DNA from: Methylococcales bacterium
Lineage (GTDB): Bacteria > Pseudomonadota > Gammaproteobacteria > Methylococcales > Methylomonadaceae
Length of the DNA: 39,095 bases
Direction: 5' to 3'
Assembly (NCBI GenBank): GCA_028715725.1
Contig: JAQURG010000032.1
Coordinates: 1 to 39,095, forward strand
A model generated the notes under the pieces. The model was given only the letters and a program-made list of their open reading frames with translations, was not told where the DNA came from and ran no database searches. This document shows positions 24,518-32,233 of this stretch, piece by piece. How positions within the stretch are numbered: position 1 is the first letter of the stretch; the number at the start of each line of letters is the position of its first letter. The translations under genes and the position numbers were made by a program.

Positions 24518-26203
24518 ATGCTTAAGCAGTTAGCAGCAGGATGCCTTAATGCACACTACTATCCCGATCGAGTTATGAATACGATGACTACCGAAAAAAC
24601 CGTTTCTGCCGGCAAGGAGCCTCCTAAAATGCCTGGGTCGTTGCCATTTTTAGGGCACATGCTCGAATTTGGCAAAAATCCTTTTAGCTATATGATGGCG
24701 TTAAGAAATAAACTGGGAGAAATCGGTGAATTTCGCATGTTCCATCAAAAAATGGTGCTAATGACAGGTCCTGAAGCGAATGAAGCATTTTTTCGCGCGC
24801 CTGACGCTCAACTGGATCAAAGCCAGGCGTATAAAATCATGACGCCCATTTTCGGCAAAGGCGTGGTTTTTGATGCGCCACCGCATAAAAAAGACCAGCA
24901 GCTTAAAATGCTGATGCCGGTATTGCGCGACAAGCCGATGCGCGGCTATGCCCGGGTGATTGTTCAGGAAGTCGAACAAATGACGGCCCGCTGGGGTGAT
25001 TCGGGCGAAATTGATTTGCTCAAGTTTATGAAAGAACTCACCATTTACACGTCCAGCCACTGCCTGCTGGGCGATGAATTCCGCTATGAGCTGAATGAAG
25101 AATTCGCGAAAATTTATCATGATCTTGAAAAAGGTGTGAATCCCCTGGCTTTTGTCTTTCCGTATCTGCCTCTGCCGGTCTTCCGCCGCCGCGATAAAGC
25201 CCGCGCCAGATTGCAAGAACTGGTGACCGGCATTATTGCCAAAAGAGCACAAAAGCCTGAAAAAAGCGAAGATGCGTTTCAATTGCTGATTGAATCCAAG
25301 TATGACGACGGCAGCTCTTTATCGGCCCATGAAATAACCGGCATGTTAATCGGCACCATATTTGCCGGCCATCATACAACGGCGGGTACAGCCGCCTGGA
25401 CCTTGCTGGAATTGTCGCGCCGGCCTGAGCAGTTGGAACGGGTGCTGAATGAGCTGGATGCACACTTCGGCGCTGATGGCGAAGTCACTTTTCAGTCCTT
25501 GCGTGAAATTCCGGTGCTGGAAAATGTCATCAAGGAAGTTTTGCGCCTGCATCCGCCGTTAATATTTTTAATTCGCAAGGTGATGCAGGACTTTCACTTC
25601 AAAGGCTACACCGTGAAAGCCGGCAAATATGTTTGCGCTTCGCCGCGCGTATCGCATCGCATCGCGGATGTTTTCCCGGATCCTGAAAAGTTCGATCCTG
25701 ACCGCTATTCAGAAACCCGTCAGGAAGATGCCAAGCCTTTCAGTTGGATCGCTTTCGGCGGCGGCAAACATAAATGCACCGGCAATGCGTTTGCCATGTT
25801 GCAATTAAAAGCCATTTTCAGCATTCTATTACGGCGATATACTTTTGAATTAATTGAGGACAAGGACAATTATCAGGATGACTTCACCCAAATGGTGGTG
25901 CAGCCTGTTTCACCTTGCCGTGTCCGTTATATTAAACGCAAGGATATTAAAGAAGCAGCTGTTGAGTCGATGCGAGATAACATACCCGGCATGCAAGCCG
26001 GCCCCGGCTTTCAAATAAAAATCGACAGGGAGCTTTGCCAGGGCCATGCAACGTGCATGGCCGAAGCGCCTGAGCTTTTCCAGGTGGACGATGCAGGCAA
26101 TGTGACCGTGTTACAAGAAAGCCCATCGCTGGACCTGCTGGAAAAAGCCCGGAAAGCTGCAAAATATTGCCCGACCAAAGCAATTAAAATCGAACTCAAC
26201 TGA
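24518..26203 (+). CDS. cyp51: Sterol 14alpha-demethylase CYP51 fused to a ferredoxin
   Basis: Residues 38-478 are a cytochrome P450 of CYP51 type: AGHHTTAG at 284-291 on the I helix, ExxR as EVLR 340-343, VSHRIADVFPDPEKFDPDRY at 378-397, and the heme-binding FGGGKHKCTG (Cys420). A linker of about 20 residues leads to a C-terminal ferredoxin (about 498-561) with Cys507, Cys513 in CQGHATC and Cys551 in CP, the three-cysteine pattern of a [3Fe-4S] cluster. The enzyme removes the 14alpha-methyl group of lanosterol. A CYP51-ferredoxin fusion is known from Methylococcus capsulatus. The start is uncertain: ATG 24518 is used, but ATG 24575 (MNTMTT) gives a more usual N-terminus. First gene of the sterol operon. 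Confidence 0.93.
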   Translation: MLKQLAAGCLNAHYYPDRVMNTMTTEKTVSAGKEPPKMPGSLPFLGHMLEFGKNPFSYMMALRNKLGEIGEFRMFHQKMVLMTGPEANEAFFRAPDAQLDQSQAYKIMTPIFGKGVVFDAPPHKKDQQLKMLMPVLRDKPMRGYARVIVQEVEQMTARWGDSGEIDLLKFMKELTIYTSSHCLLGDEFRYELNEEFAKIYHDLEKGVNPLAFVFPYLPLPVFRRRDKARARLQELVTGIIAKRAQKPEKSEDAFQLLIESKYDDGSSLSAHEITGMLIGTIFAGHHTTAGTAAWTLLELSRRPEQLERVLNELDAHFGADGEVTFQSLREIPVLENVIKEVLRLHPPLIFLIRKVMQDFHFKGYTVKAGKYVCASPRVSHRIADVFPDPEKFDPDRYSETRQEDAKPFSWIAFGGGKHKCTGNAFAMLQLKAIFSILLRRYTFELIEDKDNYQDDFTQMVVQPVSPCRVRYIKRKDIKEAAVESMRDNIPGMQAGPGFQIKIDRELCQGHATCMAEAPELFQVDDAGNVTVLQESPSLDLLEKARKAAKYCPTKAIKIELN

Positions 26204-26222
26204 ACCACTATAGAGACAAAAA

Positions 26223-26825
26223 ATGGCTGCATATCCCAGAGCAGAGCTTGAAGAAATGGTTGAACGCTGGCTGCAAGCCAATCGTGATGCGGAAAAAGAA
26301 GGTAACTGGCCGAAACATTTGGGAAAGATGTATGCCGAAACGGCTGAATATCGCTGGAATATTGGCCCGAATGAGGAATTTGTAGCGCGTAGCCGCAAAG
26401 AGATCGAAGAATGGGCTTTAGGCGTTCAGATGGAAGGATTTGAAGAATGGCGCTATCCGTACCACCGCATTTTAATTGATGAAAAACAGGGCGAAGTGAT
26501 CGGCTTGTGGAAGCAGGTGTCGCCTGCGCTGCGCGAAGACGGAACTCATTATGAAGTTGCCGGCACAGGGGGCTCCTGGTTCCGTTATGGCGGTAATTAT
26601 CAATGGGAATGGCAGCGGGATTTCTTTGATCTGGGCAATGTGAAAGCCCTGTTTTTTGAATTGGCTGCCGACGGCAAACTCGATCCTGCTGTGAAAAGGA
26701 AAATAGGCAAACTCGCCAAAGGGCAATTACTACCCGGCCATGAACGTTTGCGCGAACCGCCAGGCTTGTGGAAAAAAATGAAAGGCTTTATAGCAATGGT
26801 GCATATTGCTTTATTTAATAAGTAA
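26223..26825 (+). CDS. NTF2/SnoaL-like protein in the sterol operon
   Basis: A 200-residue protein resembling the NTF2-like/SnoaL cone fold over its first 130 residues (ELEEMVERWLQANRDAEKEG, YAETAEYRWNIGPNEEFVAR, YPYHRILIDEKQGEVIGLW, YGGNYQWEWQRDFFDLGNVK), then a basic tail of about 50 residues ending in a hydrophobic stretch that may contact the membrane. It starts 20 bases after the CYP51-ferredoxin stop, so it is very likely co-transcribed. No catalytic residues can be named. Possible roles are a sterol-binding partner of the demethylase or an isomerase-like step; neither is shown. Confidence 0.7.
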   Translation: MAAYPRAELEEMVERWLQANRDAEKEGNWPKHLGKMYAETAEYRWNIGPNEEFVARSRKEIEEWALGVQMEGFEEWRYPYHRILIDEKQGEVIGLWKQVSPALREDGTHYEVAGTGGSWFRYGGNYQWEWQRDFFDLGNVKALFFELAADGKLDPAVKRKIGKLAKGQLLPGHERLREPPGLWKKMKGFIAMVHIALFNK

Positions 26826-26907
26826 ATAATTTAAATCCATAGATGTTGTTCTTTTCAAGAATGGCATCTGTCGCTTAATGCAAGCTAATCGCCAATCATA
26901 AAAATTA

Positions 26908-29151
26908 ATGCTGAATGTAAAACCTGCCTGGAAAAACTGGCAATTACTCACCGACAAGGGTCGGCATATCTGGGCCTTCAAGCCCGGCTCAAACAATATA
27001 AACGAACACCTGCAAAATGCCGATAACATCTCAGGAGAAGAAATAGCACAATTTGCCGAAGATTTTCAGTTCGACAAAGCCAAAAATCCCAATTCCGGCG
27101 ATAAGGTTTTCAGAAATACGGCCATTAATGAGAAATTCCAGGAATTTAGCGGACGAATTCCTCAGGCAGCACACCCCGAAAACCAGAAAGTTACCGATGC
27201 GCTGATCAAAGGGATTAACTACTATTCTTTTCTGCAAAGTGAGGACGGCCATTGGCCTGGAGATTACGGCGGCCCCCTATTTCTGTTGCCCGGTCTGCTG
27301 ATCGCCTCTTATATTTCCGATACGCCATTTCCCAAGGCGCATCAGGAAATGATGAAGCTTTATTTATTCAATCATCAAAATCCGGATGCCGGCTGGGGCA
27401 TGCATATTGAAGGCGAGTCGACCATGTTTGGCACGGTCATGCAATACGTATCGCTGCGCCTTCTGGAAGTGGACAAAAACCATCAGCAACTGGTCAAGGC
27501 AAGGGAATGGATTAAAAATAACGGCGGCGCCACCGGCATCCCTTCCTGGGGAAAATTTTATCTGGCTGTTTTGAATCTGTATGACTGGCAAGGATTTAAC
27601 AGCCTGTTTCCGGAAATGTGGCTGTTTCCCAAATGGCTGCCGGTGCATCCCTGGCGCTATTGGTGCCACACTCGCATGGTTTATCTGCCGATGGCCTATT
27701 GCTATGCGCAGCGTATTAAAGCTCCCGAAAATGAGTTGATTTTATCCTTGAGAGATGAAATCTATAACGAAGATTTCGCTACCATTGACTGGCCGGCGCA
27801 GCGCAATGCGGTTTGCCAAAAAGATTGTTATACGACGCCGTCTCCGGTACTGGAATGGATGAACTTTTTCACCAATAGCTATGAAAAATTCACATGCGCC
27901 TGGCTAAGAAAAAAATCCACAGACTATATCCTGAAATATCTGAATGCCGAGGATGAGCAAACCAGTTACCTCAACATAGGCCCGGTCAATAAGGCCATAA
28001 ATTCCATTTGTATCTGGCACGCCTACGGCAAGGAATCCGCGTCATTTAAAAAACATGTAGCGCGCTGGTATGATTATTTATGGATTGCCGAAGACGGCAT
28101 GAAAATGAATGGCTACAACGGCTCACAGCTTTGGGATACTGCTTTTGCGACTCGCGCCATGCTGGAAAGCAACTTGGGCAAACTGTTTCCGGCTACCATT
28201 GCAAAAAGCTATCAGTTTATCGAACTATCGCAAATCAGAGCCGAGCATTCGACGCATGCCGAGTTTTTTCGTCATCCAATGATTGGCAGTTGGCCTTTTT
28301 CAACGGCTGAACAGGGCTGGCCTGTCGCAGATTGTACGGCGGAAGGCTTAAGCGCCACTTTAGCGGTTCATCATTCCGGCTTGGTTAAACCGGCGATTGA
28401 TGAGCAGCGCATTAACCAGGCAGTTGACGTTATTCTTTCTTATCAAAACGCCGACGGCGGCTGGGCCACTTATGAATTGACTCGTGCGCCTGAATGGCTG
28501 GAAAAACTCAATCCTTCCGAAGTCTTTGCCGATATAATGATTGACTATTCATGGACTGAATGTACGGCGGCTTGTATTATTTCTTTGCTGGAAATCCGGG
28601 AAACTTATCCCGACTTTAAAAACAGCGAAATACGCAAAGCCATTAATGCAGGACTGCATTTTATCCTTAAGCAGCAAAAGCCCGACGGTTCCTGGTATGG
28701 CGGTTGGGCCGTATGTTTTACTTACGCTACCTGGTTTGGCGTGGAAGCGCTCAGCAAGGCCAAGGGTAAGGGCTATTATGACGATGCTGTTTTAGCGGTA
28801 AGTATAAACAGGGCCTGCACTTTTTTAGTCGGCAAACAAAAAGCGGATGGCGGCTGGGGAGAGACTTTCGAATCGTGTTCCAAGCTGGTTTATAGCGAGG
28901 CTGCTACATCGCAAGCGGTTAATACGGCTTGGGCTTTGCTGACGCTGACAGCCGCTGAGTTTGGCGGCAAAGAAATTATCGAAAAAGGTATTAATGTATT
29001 GTTGAGCAGGCAAATGGATGTGGGTGATTGGCCACAGGAAAATATTTCCGGCGTTTTTAATTATAACTGTATGATTACTTATGCCAATTATAAAAATATC
29101 TTTCCTATTTGGGCATTGAATCGATACTATAAACACTATGTTCAGGGATAA
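26908..29151 (+). CDS. osc: Oxidosqualene cyclase (lanosterol synthase-like)
   Basis: A 747-residue terpene cyclase that would fold 2,3-oxidosqualene into a protosterol. The catalytic motif is DCTAE at 475-479 (D475, C476), with a partner cysteine C552 in ECTAA; squalene-hopene cyclases instead have DXDD. Several QW repeats are visible: QSEDGHWPGDYGG near 110, QNPDAGWG near 157, QNADGGWA near 513, QQKPDGSWYGGW near 589, KQKADGGWGE near 643. Specificity positions read Y403 (GMKMNGYNGSQ), Q469 and V473. It lies just upstream of squalene monooxygenase, as in Methylococcus. The product class (lanosterol rather than cycloartenol) is inferred; see finding. Confidence 0.94.
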   Translation: MLNVKPAWKNWQLLTDKGRHIWAFKPGSNNINEHLQNADNISGEEIAQFAEDFQFDKAKNPNSGDKVFRNTAINEKFQEFSGRIPQAAHPENQKVTDALIKGINYYSFLQSEDGHWPGDYGGPLFLLPGLLIASYISDTPFPKAHQEMMKLYLFNHQNPDAGWGMHIEGESTMFGTVMQYVSLRLLEVDKNHQQLVKAREWIKNNGGATGIPSWGKFYLAVLNLYDWQGFNSLFPEMWLFPKWLPVHPWRYWCHTRMVYLPMAYCYAQRIKAPENELILSLRDEIYNEDFATIDWPAQRNAVCQKDCYTTPSPVLEWMNFFTNSYEKFTCAWLRKKSTDYILKYLNAEDEQTSYLNIGPVNKAINSICIWHAYGKESASFKKHVARWYDYLWIAEDGMKMNGYNGSQLWDTAFATRAMLESNLGKLFPATIAKSYQFIELSQIRAEHSTHAEFFRHPMIGSWPFSTAEQGWPVADCTAEGLSATLAVHHSGLVKPAIDEQRINQAVDVILSYQNADGGWATYELTRAPEWLEKLNPSEVFADIMIDYSWTECTAACIISLLEIRETYPDFKNSEIRKAINAGLHFILKQQKPDGSWYGGWAVCFTYATWFGVEALSKAKGKGYYDDAVLAVSINRACTFLVGKQKADGGWGETFESCSKLVYSEAATSQAVNTAWALLTLTAAEFGGKEIIEKGINVLLSRQMDVGDWPQENISGVFNYNCMITYANYKNIFPIWALNRYYKHYVQG

Positions 29152-29169
29152 TAAAAGAATCAAGCTAAT

Positions 29170-30516
29170 ATGAAATCAGAATTCGATATTTGCATTATTG
29201 GCGCGGGCATGGCGGGCGCAACCATTGCCGCTTATTTGGCTCCCAAAGGCATCAGAATTGCCTTAATCGATCATTGCTATAAGGAAAAAAAGCGCATCGT
29301 CGGTGAGTTGTTACAGCCGGGAGCTGTATTGTCGCTGGAGCAAATGGGTCTTGGAGCATTACTGGACGGTTTTGATGCGCAGACGGTAGAAGGCTACTCA
29401 CTGCTGCAAGGCGACGAAAAAATAACCATTCCTTACCCGAACAAATATACGGGAATGGGCTTGCATAATGGCCGGTTCCTGCAGAAAATAAGAGCTTCCG
29501 CTTTGCAGAATGAATCGGTCACTCAAATACACGGCAAGGCTTTACAGCTGCTGGAAAATGAACAGCATGAAATTATTGGCGTCAGTTACCGGGAATCGCT
29601 TACGTCCGAGATAAAATCGATTCATGCACCCTTAACCATTACCAGCGACGGATTCTTTTCCAATTTCAGGGATGATCTCAGTAATAATGAAAAAACCGTG
29701 ACGTCCTATTTTATCGGCCTGATTTTAAAAGACTGCGAAATGCCTTTTCCAAAACATGGGCATGTATTTTTGTCGGGGCCGACGCCGTTTATTTGTTATC
29801 CCATCTCCAACAATGAAGTCAGGCTTTTAATCGATTTTCCGGGCGAACAATTGCCCAGAAAATTTTTGCTGCAAGCGCATCTGGATGCGAATGTAACGCC
29901 TTATATTCCGAAATGCATGCTTGACAGTTACGAGCAGGCCATGCAGGAAGGCGGCTTTAAAGTCATGCCCAATCATTACATGGCGGCAAAACCCATCATA
30001 CGGAAAGGCGCAGTGATGCTGGGCGATGCGCTCAATATGCGCCATCCGTTAACCGGCGGCGGATTAACCGCGGTATTCTCGGATATACAAATATTGAGCA
30101 AGCATTTACTGGCGATGCCTGATTTCAATAATACCGATTTGATTCACAAAAAAATCGAGGCCTATTACCGGGACAGACAGCATGCCAACGCCAATCTTAA
30201 TATTCTTGCCAACGCGTTATACGGCGTAATGTCTAATGATCTGCTTAAAACAGCGGTATTTAAATATCTACAGTGTGGCGGAGCCAACGCACAAGAGTCG
30301 ATTGCTATCTTGGCCGGTCTGAACAGAAATCATTATTCCCTGATAAAACAGTTTTTTTCTTTGGCGGTGTTCGGCGCCTATGATCTGATACGTGAAAATA
30401 TTACGAATCTTCCCAAGGCGACAAAAATTTTGTTCGATGCGCTGACTATCATCAAGCCACTGGCTAAAAATGAGCTTTCGGTAGCAGGGATCGTTAGCGG
30501 CTATTTCAAGAAGTGA
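29170..30516 (+). CDS. smo: Squalene monooxygenase (squalene epoxidase)
   Basis: A 448-residue FAD monooxygenase making 2,3-oxidosqualene for the cyclase just upstream. The FAD-binding IIGAGMAGATIAAYLAPKG is at 9-27, GELLQPGAV at 45-53 is the squalene-epoxidase version of the GR/LQP block, and GDALNMRHPLTGGG at 285-298 is the family signature that contacts flavin and substrate. The gene begins 18 bases after the cyclase stop. Length matches bacterial homologues, without the N-terminal membrane anchor of the eukaryotic enzyme. Confidence 0.95.
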   Translation: MKSEFDICIIGAGMAGATIAAYLAPKGIRIALIDHCYKEKKRIVGELLQPGAVLSLEQMGLGALLDGFDAQTVEGYSLLQGDEKITIPYPNKYTGMGLHNGRFLQKIRASALQNESVTQIHGKALQLLENEQHEIIGVSYRESLTSEIKSIHAPLTITSDGFFSNFRDDLSNNEKTVTSYFIGLILKDCEMPFPKHGHVFLSGPTPFICYPISNNEVRLLIDFPGEQLPRKFLLQAHLDANVTPYIPKCMLDSYEQAMQEGGFKVMPNHYMAAKPIIRKGAVMLGDALNMRHPLTGGGLTAVFSDIQILSKHLLAMPDFNNTDLIHKKIEAYYRDRQHANANLNILANALYGVMSNDLLKTAVFKYLQCGGANAQESIAILAGLNRNHYSLIKQFFSLAVFGAYDLIRENITNLPKATKILFDALTIIKPLAKNELSVAGIVSGYFKK

Positions 30517-30881
30517 AAGCCGTTATATTCTCTGCAATAATGACAATGCTCATTAGTCAAGGAGAATTTGCCGCTGAATGCCAGCTGCAAATCCTATTCC
30601 TGCTATAAAAACACAAGCTTTATCTTCCGTCTCTAACTCTTACTGAGCCACCCGCACAAGTACTTAAACTCACCCAATGCGGGCATAGTTCCATTGAAGA
30701 CAAAACACAGATATTCTTTTGTAATATGGTAAAATTCCAGCCATCGGAGCCCTAAGTCAAACCCTGTTCTTTGTTGAATGATTCAGCATTGTTTAAGTTT
30801 TAGCGCGGAACGATATGGCAAAGGGTGTAGCGCCGCTCTCCCGATATAACTTTTGTTTAACCTCATACTTTACAATTCTTT
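30517..30881. other. 365-base gap between the sterol operon and pfp
   Basis: No gene with a recognisable product. AT-rich toward the pfp start, where TATAAC (about 30845) and TACAAT near 30871 could be -10 boxes, but no matching -35 is visible. No clear terminator hairpin after squalene monooxygenase. Confidence 0.55.
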
Positions 30882-32111
30882 ATGAACAAACCCAAAAAAG
30901 TTGCAATTCTCACCGCAGGCGGTTTGGCTCCTTGCCTAAACTCAGCTATCGGCAGCCTTATCGAACGTTATACTGAAATCGATCCCACCATTGAAATCAT
31001 CTGTTATCGTAGTGGCTACAAAGGTTTGCTGCTGGGCGATTATTATACTGTCACGCCGGCTATACGTGAAAAAGCCGGTCTCTTGCACCATTTCGGCGGC
31101 TCGTTGATTGGTAATAGCCGCGTTAAACTCACCAATGTTAAGGATTGCATAAAACGCGGATTGGTTCAGGAAGGTCAGGATCCGCAAAAAGTGGCGGCCG
31201 ATCAATTGGTTAAAGACGGCGTCGATATTCTGCACACAATAGGCGGCGACGACACCAATACCGCTGCTGCGGATCTGGCCGCTTTTCTTGCTCAAAATAA
31301 TTATGGCCTTACCGTTATTGGTTTGCCTAAAACCGTTGATAATGATGTTTTTCCTATCAAGCAATCATTGGGCGCATGGACAGCGGCAGAGCAGGGCGCA
31401 CGCTACTTCTGGAATGTGGTTGCCGAAAATAACGCCAATCCGCGCATGCTGATTGTTCATGAAGTGATGGGACGCAGTTGCGGCTGGCTCACCGCTGCGA
31501 CAGCTCAGGAATACCGCAAGCTGCTTGACCGCGCTGAATGGTTGCCTGAGCTGGGTCTTGATCGTAATGCGTTCGAAGTCCACGGCGTCTTTATTCCGGA
31601 AATGACCATTGATATTGCCGCCGAAGCCAAACGTCTTCGTGCAGTCATGGACAAGTTTGATTGCGTCAATATCTTTGTTTCGGAAGGCGCAGGCGTGGAA
31701 TCGATTGTTGCTGAAATGCAGGCTAAAGGCCAGGAAGTGCCTCGCGATGCTTTCGGTCACGTAAAACTCGACGCAGTCAATCCGGGTAAATGGTTTGGCG
31801 AACAGTTCGCGGAAATGCTCGGAGCGGAAAAAACGCTGGTGCAAAAATCCGGTTATTTTGCCAGAGCCTCCGCTTCTAATGTCGAAGATATCCGTCTAAT
31901 CAAGTCTTGCGCCGATCTGGCTGTTGAATGCGCCCTCCGTCGTGAATCGGGCCTGATAGGCCATGACGAAGACTGCGGCGGCGTTCTGCGTGCGATTGAA
32001 TTCCCGCGCATTAAAGGCGGCAAACCTTTCGATCTCGATACGCCCTGGTTCAACCAGACCCTTGCTGAAATTGGCCAGGCCAAAGGCGCCAAGGTTGAAG
32101 TCGATCACTAG
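30882..32111 (+). CDS. pfp: Pyrophosphate-dependent 6-phosphofructokinase
   Basis: A 409-residue phosphofructokinase. GGDDTNTA at 121-128 is the PPi-dependent form (Asp where ATP enzymes have Gly), and LPKTVDND at 148-155 carries the lysine of the PPi-binding group. VHEVMGRSCGWLTA near 196 is the sugar-phosphate signature. The enzyme interconverts fructose-6-phosphate and fructose-1,6-bisphosphate with pyrophosphate, reversibly. Type I methanotrophs use this enzyme in the ribulose monophosphate pathway. It stands alone as a single gene. Confidence 0.94.
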   Translation: MNKPKKVAILTAGGLAPCLNSAIGSLIERYTEIDPTIEIICYRSGYKGLLLGDYYTVTPAIREKAGLLHHFGGSLIGNSRVKLTNVKDCIKRGLVQEGQDPQKVAADQLVKDGVDILHTIGGDDTNTAAADLAAFLAQNNYGLTVIGLPKTVDNDVFPIKQSLGAWTAAEQGARYFWNVVAENNANPRMLIVHEVMGRSCGWLTAATAQEYRKLLDRAEWLPELGLDRNAFEVHGVFIPEMTIDIAAEAKRLRAVMDKFDCVNIFVSEGAGVESIVAEMQAKGQEVPRDAFGHVKLDAVNPGKWFGEQFAEMLGAEKTLVQKSGYFARASASNVEDIRLIKSCADLAVECALRRESGLIGHDEDCGGVLRAIEFPRIKGGKPFDLDTPWFNQTLAEIGQAKGAKVEVDH

Positions 32112-32130
32112 GCTGTTCAAATAATCTACA

Positions 32131-32186
32131 GGTTGGGTTACGGCCATCGGCTCTACCTGCTGCATTCATGCAGCCGTAACCCAGCC
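32131..32186. repeat. Intergenic inverted repeat with REP-like arms
   Basis: The left arm GGTTGGGTTACGGC (32131-32144) pairs with GCCGTAACCCAGCC (32173-32186), with a single G-T pair. The loop itself contains a short palindrome around CTGCATTCATGCAG. The GGTTGGGTTACGGC type is a scattered intergenic repeat in many gammaproteobacterial genomes. It lies between pfp and the dynamin-like gene and could also terminate pfp, but has no T-run. Confidence 0.6.
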
Positions 32187-32233
32187 CTGGAATAATCGGA
32201 CTGAAAAAAGTATTTGATAACTCTGGAATTCTT

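Noticed and set aside
26908-29151. Squalene-hopene cyclase
   Set aside because: The catalytic motif is DCTAE, the oxidosqualene form, and squalene monooxygenase is the next gene.
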